A model generated the notes under the pieces. The model was not told the DNA's origin and did no database searches. It worked only from the letters and a program-made list of their open reading frames with translations. 64,000 nt of DNA, from assembly GCF_009695875.1 (NCBI RefSeq), contig NZ_VUNC01000008.1:1-64000 (forward strand), read 5' to 3'. This DNA is from Olsenella porci. Its GTDB lineage: Bacteria; Actinomycetota; Coriobacteriia; Coriobacteriales; Atopobiaceae. Shown here in pieces: positions 59,816-64,000 of the stretch. Position numbers and translations under genes: made by a program. Every line of letters starts with the position of its first letter. Within the stretch, counting starts at the first letter, position 1.

Positions 59816-59835
59816 ACTGTTGTCTTCACAACAGT
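59816..59835 (-). promoter_or_regulatory. Palindromic operator upstream of 59751
   Basis: ACTGTTGT (59816-59823) and ACAACAGT (59828-59835) form a perfect 8-bp inverted repeat with a 4-bp gap. The TTGTTGT-like half-sites resemble MarR-type operators. It lies 65 bp before the ATG of the hypothetical gene, with a TTTTAT word beside it on the minus strand that could be a -10 box. Confidence 0.5.
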
Positions 59836-60062
59836 ACGCCCCACAGGTCGAGAGGTGCGGTGGACAGGGCCCCGAACCCCGCCACTGCCAGCGGGTTGAC
59901 CTGCGGCGACGTTGGCTGTCCCTCTCGCCTGACCCTGGCCCCGCATTTGTAGGGTCGGCGGAGGCGACGAATCGACCAGGTTACGGATTCTTCCGAAAGC
60001 CTCGAGCGAGAGTAACTTTCTCCGCTTGTGTGCCACCAAGACGAGAGGGGAGCCCAAGGTAG
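59836..60062. other. Intergenic, no gene seen
   Basis: A divergent gap between the hypothetical gene and the DUF1275 gene, expected to hold the latter's promoter. No frame or repeat stands out. Confidence 0.35.
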
Positions 60063-60773
60063 ATGACACAGGCGGGGTATCTGGAGTGCGAGAGGCGCTG
60101 GGTGTACTGGCTTCTGATCTTGGTTGCGGGGTGGTATGGGGCGTACACGTTCTCGCTGCGTGGCGGTGTGTTCTGCAACGCTCAGACCGCCAACGTCGTC
60201 CTGCTTGCGATGGCGGCTGGCAACGGCAAGTGGCTCAATGCCTCCTACCTATTGCTCCCTATCAGTGCCTACCTGTTTGGGTCGTTTCTCTCCGAGTGGA
60301 TGGGCAAGTCAATCAAGCGCCTGAACCTCCTGCGATGGGACACGCTCCTGGTTGCCCTTGAGGTCGGAATGGTTGTGTTCCTTGCCCTGATGCCGGCAGA
60401 CTGGCCCGACCAGATCTGTCAGGTCACCCTCAACTTCGCCTGCGCCATGCAGTTCAACACCTACCGGCAGGTCGAGGGCGTCCCCGCCGCCACCACCTTC
60501 GTGACCAACCACATAAGGCAGATAGGCTCAAACCTCGCCAAGCTTGCGCGCCACCCGCAGAGCGAGGCCCTGCGCAACCGAGTCCTGACCCATGCCTCGC
60601 TCCTGGGCTTCTTCGTCGTTGGCGCGATCGTCTCGACCGTGATGTGCCGGACGTTCTCGTACGTGTCGCTCCTGGGCGCACTCGTTCCCCTTGGCGTGGT
60701 CCTGGCGGGGCTCCTCCACGCGGACCTGGTCTCTGAGCGTGGCCAGCTCGCCGCCGTTCCGCACGGGCACTAG
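60063..60773 (+). CDS. DUF1275 (YoaK-like) membrane protein
   Basis: A 236-residue membrane protein with about six segments. The DUF1275 signatures are 'VAGWYGAYTFSLRGGVFCNAQTANVVLLAMAAGNGKW', 'LLPISAYLFGSFLSEWM', and 'NFACAMQFNTYRQVEGVPAATTFVTNHIRQIGSNL', the last being the most conserved stretch of the family. The family is widespread and uncharacterised, possibly a transporter. The ATG follows CCCAAGGTAG. It is monocistronic. Confidence 0.88.
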   Translation: MTQAGYLECERRWVYWLLILVAGWYGAYTFSLRGGVFCNAQTANVVLLAMAAGNGKWLNASYLLLPISAYLFGSFLSEWMGKSIKRLNLLRWDTLLVALEVGMVVFLALMPADWPDQICQVTLNFACAMQFNTYRQVEGVPAATTFVTNHIRQIGSNLAKLARHPQSEALRNRVLTHASLLGFFVVGAIVSTVMCRTFSYVSLLGALVPLGVVLAGLLHADLVSERGQLAAVPHGH

Positions 60774-60846
60774 GAGTTGGAACTTTGCGCGACGAGCATT
60801 ATCCAGTGTGGCAGGCGCCATTCTTGCAAAGTCTCCAAGTTATCCT

Positions 60847-60877
60847 TGACCTAAAGTGAGGTTTAGGTCTGAGAATC
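60847..60877 (+). promoter_or_regulatory. MerR-type promoter/operator before the flavodoxin gene
   Basis: A -35 box TTGACC (60847-60852) and a -10-like GAGAAT (60872-60877) are 19 bp apart, longer than the normal 17. Between them lies the dyad GACCTAAA (60849-60856) / TTTAGGTC (60863-60870). A dyad centred in an overlong spacer is the hallmark of MerR-family activated promoters. No MerR gene is in the window. Confidence 0.65.
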
Positions 60878-60893
60878 ATCCTCGAGCAAGAAG

Positions 60894-61400
60894 ATGAATG
60901 AAAGCAAGGGGATGGTCGACTTGGCCAAGAGACTCGTGGCGTACTTCAGCGCAACCGGGACCACGGGCAGGGTGGCGGAGCGTCTCGCAAAGGCAGCGGG
61001 CGCCGACCTGTACCAGATAGTTCCTGCAAAGGCTTACACGAGGGCGGACCTCGATTGGAATGACGCGTCGAGCAGGACCTCGGTCGAGAAGGGCGACGAG
61101 TCCTCGCGCCCCGCCCTGGCAGGAGGGGTACCCGACGTCAGCGGCTACGACGTCGTCTTCGTGGGCTTCCCCATCTGGTGGTACGTGGAGCCGCGCATCG
61201 TGGACACCTTCCTCGAGGCATGTGACCTGTCCGGCAAGACCGTGGTCGCCTTTGCCACGAGCGGTGGGAGCGGTATCTCTGGGGCGACGAAGCGCATTCG
61301 GACGATCCTGCCCAAGGCGCGCGTGCTCGAGGGGCGCGCCCTCAATGGAGCACCATCCCAGCGCGAACTTTCTGACTGGGTTGATGGGCTGGGGCTGTAG
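60894..61400 (+). CDS. Flavodoxin-like protein
   Basis: A 168-residue protein of the flavodoxin_4-type family: 'RLVAYFSATGTTGRVAERLAKAAGADLYQIVPAKAYTRADLDWND' holds the FMN phosphate loop (SATGTT) and the typical 'PAxxYTxxDLDW' segment. It is followed by 'YDVVFVGFPIWWYVEPRIVDTFLE' and 'VVAFATSGGSGI'. It is likely an electron carrier or an oxidoreductase for quinones or aldehydes. The start is uncertain: ATG 60894 has a poor site, while TTG 60921 has GGGG at 9 nt spacing. It is the first gene behind the MerR-type promoter and precedes a CMD-cupin protein. Confidence 0.88.
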   Translation: MNESKGMVDLAKRLVAYFSATGTTGRVAERLAKAAGADLYQIVPAKAYTRADLDWNDASSRTSVEKGDESSRPALAGGVPDVSGYDVVFVGFPIWWYVEPRIVDTFLEACDLSGKTVVAFATSGGSGISGATKRIRTILPKARVLEGRALNGAPSQRELSDWVDGLGL

Positions 61401-61512
61401 CGCCATTCGACGGGGTGATGCTCCGCGCGAGCGGTGAATCCGTGGGAGGGCCGAGGAAATCATGCAAGCGGCGGGGCGGCAAGCCGCTCTCCGCCAACAG
61501 AGAGGAGCAATC

Positions 61513-62244
61513 ATGAAGCAGACCGCGGGAAGGGACCAGCTGGGCCAGATCGCCCCGCTGTTCGCGCACCTTAACGACGACGTGCTGTTTGGGGAGGTGT
61601 GGGAGCAGGATGCCATCGATGCCAAGACCAAGTGCATCGTCACGGTCGTCACGCTGATGGCGTCGGGCATCACCGACTCGTCGCTCAAGTACCACCTGCA
61701 GAACGCCAAGGCTCACGGCGTCTCGCGCGACGAGATTGTGGCGGTGGTGACCCATGCCACCATGTACTGCGGCTGGCCCAAGGGCTGGGCGGTGTTCCGC
61801 ATGGTCAAGGACGTCTGGGGCGACGAGCCCGCCGACCCCAACGCGCCACATGGCCTCTCGACCGTCTTCCCCATGGGCGAACCCAACGACGCCTATTCCC
61901 AGTATTTCGTCGGTCGTAGCTGGCTTGCTCCGCTCGGTGACCCGCAGCTGGGCGCCGCTAACGTCACCTTTGAGCCGGGATGCCGCAACAACTGGCACAT
62001 CCACCACAAGGGTGGCCAGGTGTTGATCTGCATTGCCGGCAGTGGCTGGTACCAGGAGTGGGGCAAGCCCGCGCGCGCCCTCGCCCCCGGGGACGTGGTG
62101 AGCATCCCGCCCGAGGTCAAGCACTGGCACGGCGCGGCCGCCGACTCGTGGTTCCAGCACATCGCGCTCGCCGTCCCCGCCGAGGGTGCCAGCGCGGAGT
62201 GGCTCGAGCCCGTCTCCCGGGAGGACTACGAGGGCCTGGAGTAG
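61513..62244 (+). CDS. Carboxymuconolactone decarboxylase-cupin fusion protein
   Basis: A 243-residue protein with two domains. Residues 1-105 are an AhpD/CMD-like helical domain ('DAKTKCIVTVVTLMASGITDSSLKYHLQNAKAHGVSRDEIVAVVTHATMYCGWPKGWAVFRM'), here with a single Y-C-G-W site rather than CxxC. Residues 120-240 are a cupin ('VTFEPGCRNNWHIHHKGGQVLICIAGSGWYQEWGKPARALAPGDVVSIPPEVKHWHGA'), with the metal-binding histidines and glutamine in place. Such fusions occur in anaerobes beside flavodoxins and aldo/keto reductases under MerR control. The ATG at 61513 follows GAGGAG. The reaction is unknown; detoxification of a reactive carbonyl is one inference. Confidence 0.85.
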   Translation: MKQTAGRDQLGQIAPLFAHLNDDVLFGEVWEQDAIDAKTKCIVTVVTLMASGITDSSLKYHLQNAKAHGVSRDEIVAVVTHATMYCGWPKGWAVFRMVKDVWGDEPADPNAPHGLSTVFPMGEPNDAYSQYFVGRSWLAPLGDPQLGAANVTFEPGCRNNWHIHHKGGQVLICIAGSGWYQEWGKPARALAPGDVVSIPPEVKHWHGAAADSWFQHIALAVPAEGASAEWLEPVSREDYEGLE

Positions 62245-63175
62245 GGGAGAGACCCGAGGCGCTGCGTGTCGGCAGCCCAACCCGTCGGCATCCGCAGGTT
62301 CTCGAGGTCGAGGAAGATGCCCGGCTGTTTCATCCCCCCGGTAGGGCACCCTCCCTACGACCTCGGGCAAATCCGAGGTATCGCCTCGGTGCTTGGGAGA
62401 TGCGAGCAGGCCGTCTGCGTGAACGATCGCGTGGGCGGCCTCTCGCCACGGCCCGAACGTTGGTCTGACGCCAACTGGGCAAACGTGGGCCGGCCCGTCG
62501 CCGGGAGGCCGCGAAGGTGCTCGCGCGAGCGATCTGCCACCATGATTAAAAGTCTGATTGGCTGCCGGCGGGAGAGACGGCGGGGCGGCGGGCGCTGGGG
62601 GCCATGCCTGCTGAGGAATCTCGAGTTGTGGCAATCGGAAAGCCGATTCCGCCCAGGAAAGCGGGGCATTGGCAGCCCAGGGTCCGTCCCAGGGCCCGTT
62701 ACGGTTCCACAACCCCACCCAAGCCCGTCACCTAGCGTGCATTCGAACGCCCCGATTGCCACAACTCGCATTTCCTCAGCACCCCTGCTCCCTCAGCGGC
62801 AAGGAGAGAGTGCACACATAGGGGGTTCATTGCCAATAGGGCTACCGTGGGGGGCACCCGACTTGCTGCCGTGGCCCTCCCTCGCAGCAAGGGGCTCTAA
62901 GGAGGGGCCGTAGAGGCCTGTCGCACGTGGAGGGGCAGGCTTGCCCGGAAGGATGACGACCGCTCCATTCTTGGCCTATTGACTCCCTATTGGGATAGTT
63001 GTGGCTCGGAGCCTTGGTGGCTAGATTCTGGGGAGGTCTCCCGCGTCGGTAGGCTCGTTCCGCGTGTACACATTCTCCGAGGGAAGCGCCGTAAACTCTG
63101 TCTGACGGGCAGCGGCGCCCCGCACGTCTCGCCCCGTGCCGCCGCCCGACGACCCCAAGCGAAAGGAGGGCGCAG
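62245..63175. other. 930-bp non-coding stretch with a MITE-like structure
   Basis: No gene is recognised; frames here give proline/arginine-rich or repeat-derived translations. It holds the inverted repeat at 62609-62781 and the promoter of the sensor kinase, with an AAAGGAGG ribosome binding site just before 63176. Confidence 0.5.
62609..62781. repeat. Inverted repeat with about 30-bp arms (MITE-like)
   Basis: Left arm 62609-62638 and right arm 62752-62781 match as inverted copies except for three adjacent bases. Each arm reads TGCTGAGGAA...CGAGTTGTGGCAATCGG from its outer end. The 113-bp middle carries no frame. The size and terminal repeats fit a miniature inverted-repeat element, or a very long transcript hairpin. 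No clear target-site duplication is seen. Confidence 0.6.
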
Positions 63176-64000
63176 ATGCCGCGCCTCTCGACCATACGGC
63201 AGCGCCTCCGCCTCTCCAACGTCCTGACCCTGCTCGTCCCCCTCTGCGTGTGCGTGGCGGTCGGCCTTGCCTGCATCGGGGTGTTCCTGGTGCAGGTGCG
63301 CGGGGGGCTCGACCTGGGAATCAGCGACGCCGAGGACATGACCACGCTCGGGCGGATCGTCTCGGAGTCGGCGGGCCACATCCTGGACGGGCCACAGGCT
63401 GAGAGGGACGGCTCCCTCTCGTCGCTCGCCAAGAGCGTCGAGGGCAGCGGGGCCGTGCTCCAGGTGTACGACGGCTCGGGCGGCCTCGTGTTCAGCTCTG
63501 GCACGCCCGCCGAGGAGAAGGCACTACTGGCATCGGCCCGGGCGCTTGACGACACCAACGGCGTGCTGGTCTCCGCGGCGGGGACCAGCCTGTACCTCCA
63601 CGCCGAGGGCTCCTACCACGTTGCCCTCTTTGGCCACTACGCCGAGGTCAGGGGGCACGCCATCAAGCGCGCCATCGCCATATCGGCCCTCGTGGTCCTT
63701 GCCGCGGCGGTCGTCTCCACGCTTGCGATGGACCGGCTCGCCCGCCGCCTGGTGTACGACCGCGTGACCGATGGCCTTACGCGGCTCGCCGACGGCGTGG
63801 CTCGCATCGCCGACGGCGAGCTGTCCTACCGCATCGACTATCCCCGGCAGGACGAGTTTGCCCCCATCTGCGATGACTTCAACCAGATGGCGGAACGCCT
63901 GGAGGAGGCGGAGCGCCGCGGCATCGACGAGGAGCGACGCCGCCGCGAGCTTATCGCCGGCATCAGCCACGACCTGCGGTCGCCCCTCACGTCGATCCGG
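63176..64000 (+). CDS. Sensor histidine kinase, N-terminal part
   Basis: The first 275 residues of a two-component sensor kinase, cut by the window end. A first membrane helix lies near residues 16-40 (VLTLLVPLCVCVAVGLACIGVFLV), then an extracytoplasmic sensor domain of about 115 residues, a second helix near 163-183 (AIAISALVVLAAAVVSTLAM), a HAMP domain (about 185-240, 'LTRLADGVARIADGELSYRIDY'), and the HisKA phosphoacceptor 'GISH265DLRSPLTSIR'. The ATPase domain and any response regulator lie to the right. The ATG at 63176 follows AAAGGAGG. The signal is unknown. Confidence 0.9.
   Translation, partial: MPRLSTIRQRLRLSNVLTLLVPLCVCVAVGLACIGVFLVQVRGGLDLGISDAEDMTTLGRIVSESAGHILDGPQAERDGSLSSLAKSVEGSGAVLQVYDGSGGLVFSSGTPAEEKALLASARALDDTNGVLVSAAGTSLYLHAEGSYHVALFGHYAEVRGHAIKRAIAISALVVLAAAVVSTLAMDRLARRLVYDRVTDGLTRLADGVARIADGELSYRIDYPRQDEFAPICDDFNQMAERLEEAERRGIDEERRRRELIAGISHDLRSPLTSIR

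Overview
The window is high-GC bacterial DNA with dense genes and short intergenic gaps. It is most like a coriobacterial actinobacterium (Olsenella/Atopobium/Collinsella type). That placement is an inference from the mix of a MalT-like LuxR regulator, an old-yellow-enzyme type flavin/FAD/Fe-S reductase, a PQTGD-type sorting signal, DegV and SPFH/zinc-ribbon proteins; no rRNA or marker gene is present to confirm it.

Region 1 (1 to about 25,578) is the right-hand part of an integrated mobile element. It ends in a tyrosine integrase, a small excisionase-like protein and a 45-nt copy of the 3' part of a tRNA-Val(GAC) gene, which looks like an attachment-site duplication. The element carries a MobC/relaxase module with an oriT-like palindrome cluster, an ArdC-like remnant, and a defence cargo. 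The cargo comprises a putative HEPN protein (508-1881), a DUF262/HNH GmrSD-like restriction protein (4559-6325) and a complete type 1-like BREX locus (9150-22672). The BREX genes run brxA-brxB-brxC-pglZ-pglX-orf-brxL behind a small ribbon-helix-helix gene. pglZ and pglX are swapped relative to the usual description, and an extra membrane-anchored protein sits between pglX and brxL.

Region 2 (25.6-29 kb) is accessory DNA: an XRE regulator with a membrane partner, an N-terminally truncated AlbA_2/RecG-like relic, and a Phd/RelE-type toxin-antitoxin pair.

Region 3 (29-43 kb) looks like an envelope regulon. A giant sortase-type surface protein, a small K+ channel, a clostripain-family lipoprotein peptidase, a four-helix membrane protein, an SPFH/zinc-ribbon operon, a small cytoplasmic protein and a lipoprotein surround a MalT/LuxR-type regulator. 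Five near-identical TCATACTTTGG-type palindromes lie 90-115 bp before five of the start codons, all in the same orientation relative to the gene.

Region 4 (43-64 kb) is mostly metabolic and transport: a PNPOx-fold protein, the FAD/Fe-S reductase with a divergent TetR regulator, a DUF234 ATPase bracketed by two 179-bp direct repeats, a divergent 2-hydroxyacid dehydrogenase/SDR pair, DegV, a DUF389 membrane protein, an NCS2 permease, an MFS exporter, a DUF1275 protein, a flavodoxin plus CMD-cupin pair behind a MerR-type promoter, and the start of a sensor kinase. Non-coding structures here include a 41-bp-period array with exact dyad symmetry (54.9-55.1 kb) and a MITE-like inverted repeat (62.6-62.8 kb).
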